Shown here piece by piece: positions 36,692 to 44,969 of a stretch of DNA of 64,000 bases. Every line of letters starts with the position of its first letter. Within the stretch, counting starts at the first letter, position 1. Made by a program: the position numbers and the translations under genes. Where the stretch lies: the NCBI GenBank assembly GCA_900065925.1, contig LN890280.1:1046451-1110450 (forward strand), written 5' to 3'. Below the pieces are notes generated by a model. That model worked only from the letters and a program-made list of their open reading frames with translations, ran no database searches and was not told the origin of the DNA. Origin of the DNA: Nitrosotalea devaniterrae (GTDB lineage: Archaea > Thermoproteota > Nitrososphaeria > Nitrososphaerales > Nitrosopumilaceae).

Positions 36692-37846
36692 ATGATCTTT
36701 TCACATATTTCTGACACTCATCTGGGTTTTGTACAATACCACTCTGAAGAGCGTGAAAATGACATGTACACAGCATTTGACCAGGCAATTGACATATCCA
36801 TAAAAGACCATGTGGATTTTGTCATACTTGCAGGAGACATATTTCATGTGCCAAATCCAAGTGGAAAGGCAATTGTTGTTTTAGCAAATGCCCTAAAACG
36901 TCTAAAACAAAATAACATTGATTCTTTTTTCATCTTGGGAGAGCATGACATTAGCAGAATGAGGGCAACACCTGTTCCCTTTGTATACCACAACCTAGAA
37001 TTTTCAAAATACATTGGAAACGGCAAGCCATTTGTTTACAAAGATGTGCTCATAACAGGATTTGACAAACGCAGAAAGACAGAGATTGAATCATTTGAAG
37101 AAGATTTTGCAAGAGCTGATGTAGAAGCCAAGAAACACCAGGGACACAAGATACTAGTTTTGCACCAGGGAATTACTGAAATCAACAAGTTTGCAGGAGA
37201 GATAAATTCAGTAGATTTGCCAAAGAGTTTCACATATTATGCAATGGGTCATCTCCATGAAAAAGAGTTGAAACAGTTTTCTCACCTAGGAGGCCCACTA
37301 GCATATCCTGGGTCAATTGAACTTACATCAAGTGAGGGAATAAAAGAAACACAAAAGGGATTTTATCAAGTAGACATTTCAAGACAAGAGCCATATCCGA
37401 CCTGGATAAAACTTGACACACGTCCACAATTTTCCATCAATGCTTCGATTGATAACATTTCAAGTGAGGTAGATGCAATTTCTGAAAAGATCAAATCGCT
37501 TACAAGAAAGCCCATAATAGAACTAAAAGTTACAGGCGAAATATCAGAACCCGGATTGGTACAAGCACAAATTTCCAAATTGTCAGACTTGGCGCTACGT
37601 TGCTTTTGGAGACATGTTTCCAACGAGCAGTCAGTCGGTTCTGTCTTTACAGACAAGCCATTGAAGATTGAAGATGAGATGTATCGAATTGCAAAAGAGA
37701 TACTTGGCTCTACAGACATGGCAAATTTTGCAATAAATGAACTCTTACCATTACTATCAAGAGGCAACACAGATGAGGCAAGTCAAGCAGTAGTCGATAA
37801 TTTTGCAAGATTCAAAAAAGGAGTAGAACATGCTGCAATCAATTGA
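36692..37846 (+). CDS. mre11: Mre11 nuclease
   Basis: About 384 residues. Manganese-dependent phosphodiesterase; metal-binding motifs SDTHLG (near 6), GDIF, GEHD (where GNHD is usual) and GHLHE. Partner of Rad50. An in-frame TTG at 36683 would overlap herA; the ATG at 36692 is 1 base after its stop. The 3' end overlaps rad50 by 17 bases. Confidence 0.95.
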   Translation: MIFSHISDTHLGFVQYHSEERENDMYTAFDQAIDISIKDHVDFVILAGDIFHVPNPSGKAIVVLANALKRLKQNNIDSFFILGEHDISRMRATPVPFVYHNLEFSKYIGNGKPFVYKDVLITGFDKRRKTEIESFEEDFARADVEAKKHQGHKILVLHQGITEINKFAGEINSVDLPKSFTYYAMGHLHEKELKQFSHLGGPLAYPGSIELTSSEGIKETQKGFYQVDISRQEPYPTWIKLDTRPQFSINASIDNISSEVDAISEKIKSLTRKPIIELKVTGEISEPGLVQAQISKLSDLALRCFWRHVSNEQSVGSVFTDKPLKIEDEMYRIAKEILGSTDMANFAINELLPLLSRGNTDEASQAVVDNFARFKKGVEHAAIN

Positions 37847-39905
37847 GCTTGAAAACTTCCTGTCTCATAAGAATACAAAATTAACATTTGATAGAGGAGT
37901 AACAGTATTTGTAGGACAAAACGGTGCTGGAAAATCAAGCATCATTGACGCAATAACATTTGCATTATTTGGAGAGCATGTCAGAAAGTCAACAAAGGGT
38001 CTTTTGCGTAGAGGAACCAACCAGGCATACGCCAAAGTAGAGTTTTCCATTGGAAATAGGCAGTTTGAGGCCGTGCGCAAGATAGACTCCAAGGGGACAG
38101 TCGGGGCAGTATTACATGAAAAGATCAACGGAGAACTAGTTCCACTTGCGGCAGGAGAACGAAAACAGTTTGGAGAATCCATGACAAAAACAATTGAATC
38201 CTTGATAGGACTAGACTATGAAAAACTCAAGGTGGCATCCATTGTCCAACAGGGCGAACTACAGACAATAATTGAGGCAGACCCCAAGAAATTCAAAGAA
38301 TTGGTCAATGCAATAATTGGCATAGACAAGCTTGACATGGCTTTTGAATCAATGAAAAAAACAATTGATGTTTTTAGGACAACTGTAAAATCAAGACTGG
38401 GTTATGATGATACAAGTATTGATGCATTACAAAATAGAATTGATGCACTCTCTAAAGAAATCTCATCTTTAGAACCACAAAAAAAGAAGCTTGAAGCAGA
38501 CAAGATAACACAAGAGCATGAATTTTTTGCACTACAACAAAACATTGAATCAGAGATTCCAAAGGAAATGAAAATAAAGGAATTAGAAAACAAAAAAGAG
38601 GACCTCCTCAGATACTTGAGAAATTCAATAGTTTCAATGAAACGCGAACTTGTAGAAAAAGAAAGAAAGTTTGCCGAGTGCTCAAACAGTTTATCAATTT
38701 TATCATTCAAGTCACAAGTAGAGTCGGACATGAAGCAGACACAGACAGAAATTGACAGAATTGATTTTGAATCAAAAAAAACAGGTGAAAAAATAGCAAC
38801 CATACAAGGCCAACAAGATATTGCAAACAGGTTGCACTTGGTAGACGGTAAATGCCCTGTCTGCGACTCTAAAGTTGATAGGCTCAACCCATTGTTTGAT
38901 GAAAAACATATCACATCAGAGCTTGAGACATTAAAGAAAAATACAGAGCTTTTGACAAGAGATAAGATAACAGTTCAGAGCAAAAAAAGAGAACTAGACA
39001 TGAAACTACAGCAGATCATAAAGGCAGAAGGGGTCTTGTTGATGAACAACGTCAAAAGCCAGGACGACTTGATAAACATGAGAGAAGAAATATCAAAACT
39101 GCAGGTCAATACCAAAGATATTCCTCTTGAGATAAGCGTAGGAAACCTAGTACAATATGCAATTGACGAGTATTCCACAGATGCAATAAAATCAATCTCC
39201 ACACTAGTTCGAGAGACCCAAGGCTTTGACGTCAATAACTTTAGAAATCTAAAATCAAAATTAGAGCAACAAAGACGAATTCTCAGTACACTAGACCAGG
39301 AAGTTGGTGCAGTAAATACAAAATTAAGATTGCATAAAGACGAGTCTGAGAAAATTGTTTTAATTTTATCAGAACTACAAGATGTAAAGCAGTATGTATC
39401 AAGTCTTGAAACAATACGCAGTCAGATTTACAACAGAGATGGGCCCGTTGCCACAAGCCTTCGCTCCTGGGCATTGAATACCATATCACAAAAGGCTTCA
39501 GATTATCTTTCTACATTTAATGTAAAAATTCAGAGGATAACACTAGAAGACAAGTCAAGAGATATTGGAATTACATGTTACTCTGGAAATTTAGAGTTGG
39601 ATTTAGAATCATTGAGCGGTGGAGAAAAAGTAAGTGTGGCACTTGCACTACGTCTTGGGATGGCCCATTTCATGGGATCATCAAACTTGAATTTCATCAT
39701 TCTTGATGAGCCAACTACTCACTTGGATCAAGAGAGAAGAAAATCGCTTGTAAATGTGCTTGCACAAGCCTTTGAATCAAACATTGATGCAATTTCCCAG
39801 TTTATCATAATCACACATGATTCAGAAATATTTGAAAATTCAAACATTGATGCAATTTATGACTTCAAGTCAACCCCAGAAGGAACTGTCGTTACGCCAA
39901 TCTAG
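37830..39905 (+). CDS. rad50: Rad50 ATPase, short coiled-coil form
   Basis: 691 residues against roughly 850-900 for many archaeal Rad50 proteins. Walker A GQNGAGKSS (29-37), zinc hook CPVC (342-345), ABC signature LSGGEK (595-600) and Walker B/D-loop ILDEPTTHLD. The coiled coils on each side of the hook are only about 170-240 residues, explaining the shorter length. Bridges DNA ends with Mre11. Final gene of the cluster. Confidence 0.95.
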   Translation: MLQSIELENFLSHKNTKLTFDRGVTVFVGQNGAGKSSIIDAITFALFGEHVRKSTKGLLRRGTNQAYAKVEFSIGNRQFEAVRKIDSKGTVGAVLHEKINGELVPLAAGERKQFGESMTKTIESLIGLDYEKLKVASIVQQGELQTIIEADPKKFKELVNAIIGIDKLDMAFESMKKTIDVFRTTVKSRLGYDDTSIDALQNRIDALSKEISSLEPQKKKLEADKITQEHEFFALQQNIESEIPKEMKIKELENKKEDLLRYLRNSIVSMKRELVEKERKFAECSNSLSILSFKSQVESDMKQTQTEIDRIDFESKKTGEKIATIQGQQDIANRLHLVDGKCPVCDSKVDRLNPLFDEKHITSELETLKKNTELLTRDKITVQSKKRELDMKLQQIIKAEGVLLMNNVKSQDDLINMREEISKLQVNTKDIPLEISVGNLVQYAIDEYSTDAIKSISTLVRETQGFDVNNFRNLKSKLEQQRRILSTLDQEVGAVNTKLRLHKDESEKIVLILSELQDVKQYVSSLETIRSQIYNRDGPVATSLRSWALNTISQKASDYLSTFNVKIQRITLEDKSRDIGITCYSGNLELDLESLSGGEKVSVALALRLGMAHFMGSSNLNFIILDEPTTHLDQERRKSLVNVLAQAFESNIDAISQFIIITHDSEIFENSNIDAIYDFKSTPEGTVVTPI

Positions 39906-40390
39906 CCGCCAGTCAGCTTGGCAAACTTTTCATTCTTGCTCAGGCTTTCCATGAATTTCAGGTTTGACAATGCAACCACTGCAGAATCTCTTACTTGTTC
40001 GCTCGAGTCTTCCAGTGCCTTTTGCAATGTCTCCTTGGCATCTTGAGAGCCTATGACTCCAAGTGCAACAGCTGCTTCATGTCGTACAAACAAGCTAGGA
40101 TCATTTCTTGTTGCATCCTCTAGTGGCTTTATGCCACTTCTTAGGCACATCTGTCCAAGTGAGAATGCGGCTTCATGTCGCACCAATTCATTAGAATCAT
40201 TTTTCAAGATATTTGCAACATGTGGAACAACATCTTCGCCCCCCATGTCTACAAGAATGCAGACTGCCCTGCATCGTATAACAAAATCTTTGTCATTTAA
40301 CAGACCTACAAAGTATTCCTTGTCTTTTTTCTCATACTTTTCCTCCATTTCAGATAATAATTCAAGACGATTTGTTGGAATGACTTCCAT
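39902..40390 (-). CDS. HEAT-repeat protein with two His-Glu motifs
   Basis: 162 residues, four to five HEAT repeats. Two consecutive repeats carry VRHEAAFSLGQM and VRHEAAVALGVIG; the two His-Glu pairs are 32 residues apart, close to the 33-residue spacing of one half of deoxyhypusine hydroxylase (DOHH). DOHH needs four such motifs for its diiron centre; here only two exist, so a dimer would be needed. It may otherwise be an ordinary scaffold of the PBS-lyase HEAT kind. The ATG at 40390 is about 25 bases from the TATA box. Convergent with rad50 by 4 bases. Confidence 0.85.
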   Translation of the reverse strand: MEVIPTNRLELLSEMEEKYEKKDKEYFVGLLNDKDFVIRCRAVCILVDMGGEDVVPHVANILKNDSNELVRHEAAFSLGQMCLRSGIKPLEDATRNDPSLFVRHEAAVALGVIGSQDAKETLQKALEDSSEQVRDSAVVALSNLKFMESLSKNEKFAKLTGG

Positions 40391-40410
40391 GTCACATGAT
40401 TTTATCATCG

Positions 40411-40419
40411 AATATTTAG
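40411..40419 (-). promoter_or_regulatory. Predicted TATA box of the HEAT-protein gene
   Basis: On the minus strand the sequence reads CTAAATATT, with its centre about 25 bases from the ATG at 40390. That geometry predicts a leaderless mRNA and supports this ATG rather than the in-frame ATG at 40408. Confidence 0.45.
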
Positions 40420-40462
40420 TCGTTATTAACAAGTTCTAATCTTGGAGCGATTGCAGATTTTT

Positions 40463-40915
40463 CTACAGGAATGCATTTGGTTTAACTAGTCTAGATTGTA
40501 GGACAAGATTATTTTTTTGGAAATGATTACGTATCGCATCCTCTGATATAAGCAACTTGTCAGTGTACAAATAGACATCACCTGTAAACTGGAAGATGTT
40601 CATATCTGGCATTTTTGTGTCCAGAATATCTTTTGATCTTGTCTCACTATGTATTTGTAATAGAAATTTCTCCACCAGATCAGGAATCTGGACATACTCG
40701 CTGCTCAGTTCAGGAATAATAACTGCAATGTGCTGATATTTTTTATCACCATTTTGAATTGCAAGCATTCTGAATTTTTTTGTATTTTTTGTTTCTCCAG
40801 TTTTCTTGTCTGTGAGAACAAACTCCCAGTCAGCATGAACTGTAGAACATGTGGAAAACTCGTTTTGTATTTTAGACATGGCAGATTCAAAGACATCTAG
40901 TTTTTTCACTTGCAC
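40463..40915 (-). CDS. Hypothetical protein
   Basis: 150 residues, soluble alpha/beta, beginning with a helix and including a charged KKTGETKNTKK loop. No motif or family was recognised. Same strand as the HEAT protein downstream and MFS gene upstream but with its own spacers. Confidence 0.65.
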   Translation of the reverse strand: MQVKKLDVFESAMSKIQNEFSTCSTVHADWEFVLTDKKTGETKNTKKFRMLAIQNGDKKYQHIAVIIPELSSEYVQIPDLVEKFLLQIHSETRSKDILDTKMPDMNIFQFTGDVYLYTDKLLISEDAIRNHFQKNNLVLQSRLVKPNAFL

Positions 40916-40979
40916 TCAAAACTAGTGATAAAAAATGAGGCCTTTATGTTTAATGTTTGATTTGGAGACACCAAGTCAT

Positions 40980-42404
40980 TTAGTATATCACATGTTCTTT
41001 TTGCGAACGGTTCATCATGGCAGGTATTATGGACACAAGAAGCACAACTGTAGATATGTAAAAAATTATGTGTATTGAACTCATAAAACTAGCAATTGTT
41101 GCCTCAGACTCTGTTTGGCCAGAAGAGCCCAAGAAGATAGACTCCAATTCAGATAACGGAACAGTGCTTGCAATCAAGGCAAATGACATTCCAAGACTCA
41201 TGATATTTCCAAGCGTTACAAGTGTGGTACTCATACCAGCTGCCACTCCTCGCCTTTGAGGTGGAACGGAATTCATAATTGAAGATCTGTTAGGAGATGC
41301 AAAAAGTCCCATGCCTGCACCAACTAGTGAAAGCGGCAAGACCAAGCCATCAAAACTTGTTTTAGCACCAATCTGTGAGAGTACCAAAAATCCTACAGCA
41401 GATAATAACAATCCAGTAACTGTCAACAGTTTTGAGCCATATCTGTCAGATAGCCATCCACTTATTGGTCCAAATGTTGCAATCGTAAACGATACTGGAA
41501 TCAAGTAAAGACCAGCTGTGAAAGGACTGAGGTGCATGGATGGACCTTGGAGATAAAATGCCATTATCAGCACTAGAGCTCCCCTTGCCAATGAATTTAG
41601 AAATATTGTAACATTTCCTGCAGAAAAAAATCTGTTTTTAAAAAGTGACAAATCAAACATTGGCTCTTTTACTTTGGACTCGACATATCCAAACAATGCC
41701 AACAAAGAAAATCCGCCAGACAAAATAAGTATAGCGCCAAGGAAATTTACCACTTGTAAAGAACCAAAAGTGATTCCAAACATCACCAATGTAAGACCTG
41801 CAACTAGAACCAAATTTCCGGTCCAGTCTATCTTGCCTTTTACAATAGACCCCAGTTCTCGAAGTTTTGCCCGAGACCAGATGATTGCAAAAATTCCAAT
41901 TGGAATGTTGACCCAAAATATTGCCCTCCAGCCAAGTGTCTCTGTCAATATTCCTCCAAGCACCAGACCCAATGCAGAACCAATCACAATAGAGACCTGG
42001 TTTAGTCCCAAAGCTTTGCCACGCTCTTTTGCATCAAAGGCATCTGTCAAAATAGCTGCGCTGTTTGAGAACAAAAATGCCGCTCCCAGTGCCTGGATTA
42101 TCCTAAACAATATCAGCTCAGGCCCAGTCTGAGCAAGGCTACAGAGAAATGATGCAATCGTAAAAAGTATCAGGCCAAAGTTGTACAGTTTTACCCTGCC
42201 AAACATATCTGCCAGTCTGCCAAAACTGAGAAGGACAGATGTTGTAACAAGCCCATATGAGAGAATTATCCAGATTGTCTCAATAAGGGAGACATGTAGG
42301 TCAGGGACCAAACGTGGCAGCGCAATAATTAGAATATTGGCATCAAGTGATGCCATCAATATGCATATCGTAGTATTTGTTAGCGCTATCCACTTGTACT
42401 GCAT
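40980..42404 (-). CDS. MFS multidrug-type exporter (DHA2-like)
   Basis: 474 residues with about 14 membrane helices. The motif A region SFGRLADMFGRVK (about 61-73) and the proline/glycine-rich motif C in ALGLVLGGILTE mark drug:proton antiporters of the DHA2 group. Substrate unknown. Monocistronic. Signals of horizontal transfer are not evident. Confidence 0.9.
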   Translation of the reverse strand: MQYKWIALTNTTICILMASLDANILIIALPRLVPDLHVSLIETIWIILSYGLVTTSVLLSFGRLADMFGRVKLYNFGLILFTIASFLCSLAQTGPELILFRIIQALGAAFLFSNSAAILTDAFDAKERGKALGLNQVSIVIGSALGLVLGGILTETLGWRAIFWVNIPIGIFAIIWSRAKLRELGSIVKGKIDWTGNLVLVAGLTLVMFGITFGSLQVVNFLGAILILSGGFSLLALFGYVESKVKEPMFDLSLFKNRFFSAGNVTIFLNSLARGALVLIMAFYLQGPSMHLSPFTAGLYLIPVSFTIATFGPISGWLSDRYGSKLLTVTGLLLSAVGFLVLSQIGAKTSFDGLVLPLSLVGAGMGLFASPNRSSIMNSVPPQRRGVAAGMSTTLVTLGNIMSLGMSFALIASTVPLSELESIFLGSSGQTESEATIASFMSSIHIIFYISTVVLLVSIIPAMMNRSQKEHVIY

Positions 42405-42473
42405 TATTTTGGCTTGAACAAGTTGCTATAAATCTCATATTGATTTGAAAAAAAATTGTTCTAGAAAAAATAT

Positions 42474-43202
42474 CTAGTTGTTGACTGCATATTTTTCCGG
42501 CAGATCAACCAGTATTAGTTCAGTTGGCGCTTGTGCACGTATTGTCATGGTACCTTCCTTTGATATCATGGCAGCATCCCTTGTCTGCATTACATTTTCT
42601 CCCAGAGTCATCTTGCCATCGATTACAAACAGGTATGACTGTCGCCCAGAACCTAACTTGTGTTCCACTTTACTTCCAGATTCAAGTGTTGCAAGATAAA
42701 ATGCTGCATCTTGGTGGATGTGCAATGCATTAGAGTCAGATGTGTTTTCAGATACAACTACTGGCACTAGCTTGTTCATCCGTTCTTCTTTTGTGAATTT
42801 CTTTTGCTCCCAAGATGGCGCCAATCCTTTCTTGTTTGCAAATACCCACATTTGGAGCAGTCTCAATGGTTTTTCTTTTGAATGGTTTGATTCTGCATGC
42901 ATTATTCCAGAGCCTGCTGTCATCCTTTGGACTTCACCCGGATAGATCACTCCTTGATTTCCTTGGTTATCCTTGTGTTCAAGTTCTCCTTCTATGACAT
43001 AGGTTATGATCTCCATGTCTCGGTGATGATGAAAATCAAATCCTGTACCAGGTTGTATCTTATCGTCATTGAATACACGTAATGGTCCAAAGTTCATCTT
43101 GTCAGGGTTTTGATAGTCTGCAAACGAAAAGTGATGGTAGGTGGTAAGCCAGTCAGTCTTGTTTTCATAGTGCTCGTTTGCCCGTATTATTCTAGTGCTC
43201 AT
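42474..43202 (-). CDS. Pirin-family protein
   Basis: 242 residues, bicupin. The metal-binding pattern FDFHHHRDMEIITYV (with His, His and Glu) near residue 56 is the pirin signature. Pirins are quercetinases or transcription cofactors; which applies here is unknown. The ATG overlaps the TFB stop (ATGA), so translation is coupled to a general transcription factor. That link is odd and worth testing. Confidence 0.92.
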   Translation of the reverse strand: MSTRIIRANEHYENKTDWLTTYHHFSFADYQNPDKMNFGPLRVFNDDKIQPGTGFDFHHHRDMEIITYVIEGELEHKDNQGNQGVIYPGEVQRMTAGSGIMHAESNHSKEKPLRLLQMWVFANKKGLAPSWEQKKFTKEERMNKLVPVVVSENTSDSNALHIHQDAAFYLATLESGSKVEHKLGSGRQSYLFVIDGKMTLGENVMQTRDAAMISKEGTMTIRAQAPTELILVDLPEKYAVNN

Positions 43203-44134
43203 TTTGATAGCTCCAGACTCTTTCGTATCACTTTGGCAACATTTCGTATAGTTACGCTGCTTATGCCAGACGCTTGTGCAATTTTATCCTGAGTGGCTTT
43301 TTCTTCATTTAGTATGGCAGACAGGAACAAGGCAGTGGCAGCAAGAGACACGGGGTTTTTTCCATCTACAATTCCTTTTTGCTTGGCTTTTTCTATGATA
43401 TCAAGTGCATCTCTTTTTGCCTTTTCACTTAGACCAACCGAGGTTCCAATCTTTGAGACAAACTCTGATGGATTCAGCGAATCTACATGCAATTCCAGTG
43501 CCTTGACAAATACCCTATAGTGTCTTGACAGATTCTTGAACGAGATATTTCCAGCATCGGAAACATCTTGCAATGTTCGTGGCACACCAGATTCTCTGCA
43601 TGCAACATACAATGCAGAAAGAATTGTTCCAGATATTGTTCTTCCACGGATGATATTTTTTGTCAATGCTTTTCTATACAGATATGCAGCCCGTTCAACT
43701 ACAGCATCAGAAACATCAAGCTTTGGCTGGATTGTACCCATTATGACAAATGCAGAACGCAGGTTTCTTTCAGCAGAGCTAGACTTGCTTCTGCTGTCCC
43801 ATGTTCGTAATCTGTTGAAGGTGTACTTCATGTATGTAGAGATGGAATTTCCAGATGCATCCTTGTCAGTATGTCCAATTATTGTGGACAGGCCCTTGTC
43901 ATGAATTGATAATGCAGAACCAAGTCCTGTTCTTGTACTGTTTGCATAATCATCTGGCGTAAATGATCTTTGTTCAGATCCAGAGTCTTCAGTCCTATCT
44001 GTAATTACAGCACCACAACTAGCACACAGTATCTCACCGCGAACATTGTCTGTTACCAGTGGCCCATGCAGGTTACCATGTATGCATACGTTCTTATTTT
44101 CAAATACGAGTTTTTGTTTTTTATTAGATATCAT
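43199..44134 (-). CDS. tfb: Transcription initiation factor B (TFB)
   Basis: 311 residues. The N-terminal zinc ribbon has CIH in place of the usual first CxxC, followed by CASC (about 37-40). The B-reader part follows, then two cyclin-like repeats (about 115-305), the second ending with KVIRKSLEL. Recruits RNA polymerase to TATA/TBP. Thaumarchaea often have several TFBs. It starts an operon with pirin; a perfect inverted repeat sits at its start site. Confidence 0.94.
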   Translation of the reverse strand: MISNKKQKLVFENKNVCIHGNLHGPLVTDNVRGEILCASCGAVITDRTEDSGSEQRSFTPDDYANSTRTGLGSALSIHDKGLSTIIGHTDKDASGNSISTYMKYTFNRLRTWDSRSKSSSAERNLRSAFVIMGTIQPKLDVSDAVVERAAYLYRKALTKNIIRGRTISGTILSALYVACRESGVPRTLQDVSDAGNISFKNLSRHYRVFVKALELHVDSLNPSEFVSKIGTSVGLSEKAKRDALDIIEKAKQKGIVDGKNPVSLAATALFLSAILNEEKATQDKIAQASGISSVTIRNVAKVIRKSLELSK

Positions 44135-44136
44135 TT

Positions 44137-44151
44137 GTATAGTTACTATAC
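44137..44151. promoter_or_regulatory. Perfect inverted repeat at the TFB start site
   Basis: GTATAGT-T-ACTATAC, 7-base arms with one central base, begins 3 bases upstream of the TFB ATG. It lies between a TATA-like box and the start codon, over the expected start of transcription, a position where a bound repressor would block the polymerase. Confidence 0.5.
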
Positions 44152-44160
44152 ACTCGTAAG

Positions 44161-44170
44161 TATTTAAAAT
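44161..44170 (-). promoter_or_regulatory. Predicted TATA box of the TFB-pirin operon
   Basis: Minus-strand ATTTTAAATA, 27-36 bases upstream of the TFB ATG, the usual distance for an archaeal leaderless promoter. Confidence 0.45.
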
Positions 44171-44238
44171 GGTAAGTGATAGTATGTGTATCAGATTAAC
44201 TCAGGGTAAGTCACCCAGAGATCACCACAGTAAGCATC

Positions 44239-44646
44239 CTAAGCAGCTTCTGACGGTTTTGAGTAAATCTCTTTTAAGAGTCTTGGTTTGCCATCTTTGA
44301 ATATGTCCTTTGAGCAGTATTGCATAGAAAAGGCAGCCATGGATTCAAGAACAGGGTTTAGCGCCAGTCCTTTTTTTGTTATGGCATACTCAATTTTTAC
44401 TGGAGTTCCAGCATAGATTCGCTTCTCGATTATGCCATTTTTCTCCATTTCCCGCAGTCTTGCAGAGAGAGTCTTTGGATTTATCCCTTCTACAGAATCC
44501 AAGAACTGGTTGAATCTTGTTTGACCAAGCTTTGTCATGTTACGCAGGATGTGCACGGTGAATTTTTTTCCAATAATTTTAAAAGTATTATCAATAGGGC
44601 ACGCCTTCAGAGACTCAAGCAAATGTTTGCATTCTTCTTCTTTCAA
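44239..44646 (-). CDS. HxlR-family transcriptional regulator
   Basis: 135 residues. The winged helix carries the HxlR hallmarks: a Cys near residue 7 and at 16 (CPIDNTFKIIGKKFTVHILR), then NPKTLSARLREMEKNGIIEKR. Members sense redox or metabolites. TTG at 44646 is the start. Divergent from a 28-residue gene, with a direct repeat in between. Confidence 0.92.
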   Translation of the reverse strand: MKEEECKHLLESLKACPIDNTFKIIGKKFTVHILRNMTKLGQTRFNQFLDSVEGINPKTLSARLREMEKNGIIEKRIYAGTPVKIEYAITKKGLALNPVLESMAAFSMQYCSKDIFKDGKPRLLKEIYSKPSEAA

Positions 44647-44666
44647 CTTACCATTTCCTCACTTGA

Positions 44667-44678
44667 TATATCTAATAT
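44667..44678. repeat. Operator-like direct repeat, copy 1
   Basis: TATATCTAATAT, 21 bases upstream of the HxlR start codon. An identical copy is at 44707-44718, exactly 40 bases away, about four helical turns, so both lie on the same DNA face. The copies sit in the divergent gap between the regulator and a small gene and may be bound by the regulator itself; they could also simply contain TATA elements. Confidence 0.5.
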
Positions 44679-44706
44679 CACTTTCTAATTTATATGCTTA
44701 CCTTTG

Positions 44707-44718
44707 TATATCTAATAT
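44707..44718. repeat. Operator-like direct repeat, copy 2
   Basis: Second TATATCTAATAT, identical over 12 bases to the copy at 44667-44678, ending 10 bases before the ATG of the 28-residue gene at 44729. Confidence 0.5.
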
Positions 44719-44728
44719 AAGAAAGAAT

Positions 44729-44815
44729 ATGACGACTCAGATACAACACAAACACCAGTGGTCGGTAAGATCAAATCACTGGCAATGCAACACGTGTGGA
44801 AAGACATACGGATAA
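44729..44815 (+). CDS. Possible 28-residue CxxC microprotein
   Basis: 28 residues, Gln/His-rich, ending in WQCNTCGKTYG. A single CNTC pair plus histidines (HKHQW and NHW) could bind one metal. Divergent from the HxlR gene behind a direct repeat. The reading frame is open upstream, so its boundaries rest on the ATG at 44729 and its metal motif. Confidence 0.45.
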   Translation: MTTQIQHKHQWSVRSNHWQCNTCGKTYG

Positions 44816-44838
44816 AACCACCCTTTCCAACTTTTTTG

Positions 44839-44961
44839 TTATTCAAGTGGCTTTGATTTATGGCAGTCAATGCATATCTCGACTGTCTTGCCATATTTTT
44901 TAGAGTAATACGCACCAAGTTCTCTGTGTAATCCACACAGAAAACAGAGACCAAAATTCAT
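44839..44961 (-). CDS. Zinc-binding microprotein, 40 residues
   Basis: 40 residues with CFLC (near 6-9) and CIDC (near 31-34), ending HKSKPLE. The two pairs make a four-cysteine zinc ribbon. Convergent with the 28-residue gene and just downstream of the PEFG-CTERM gene on the same strand (8 bases). Function unknown. Confidence 0.65.
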   Translation of the reverse strand: MNFGLCFLCGLHRELGAYYSKKYGKTVEICIDCHKSKPLE

Positions 44962-44969
44962 ACAAATGG

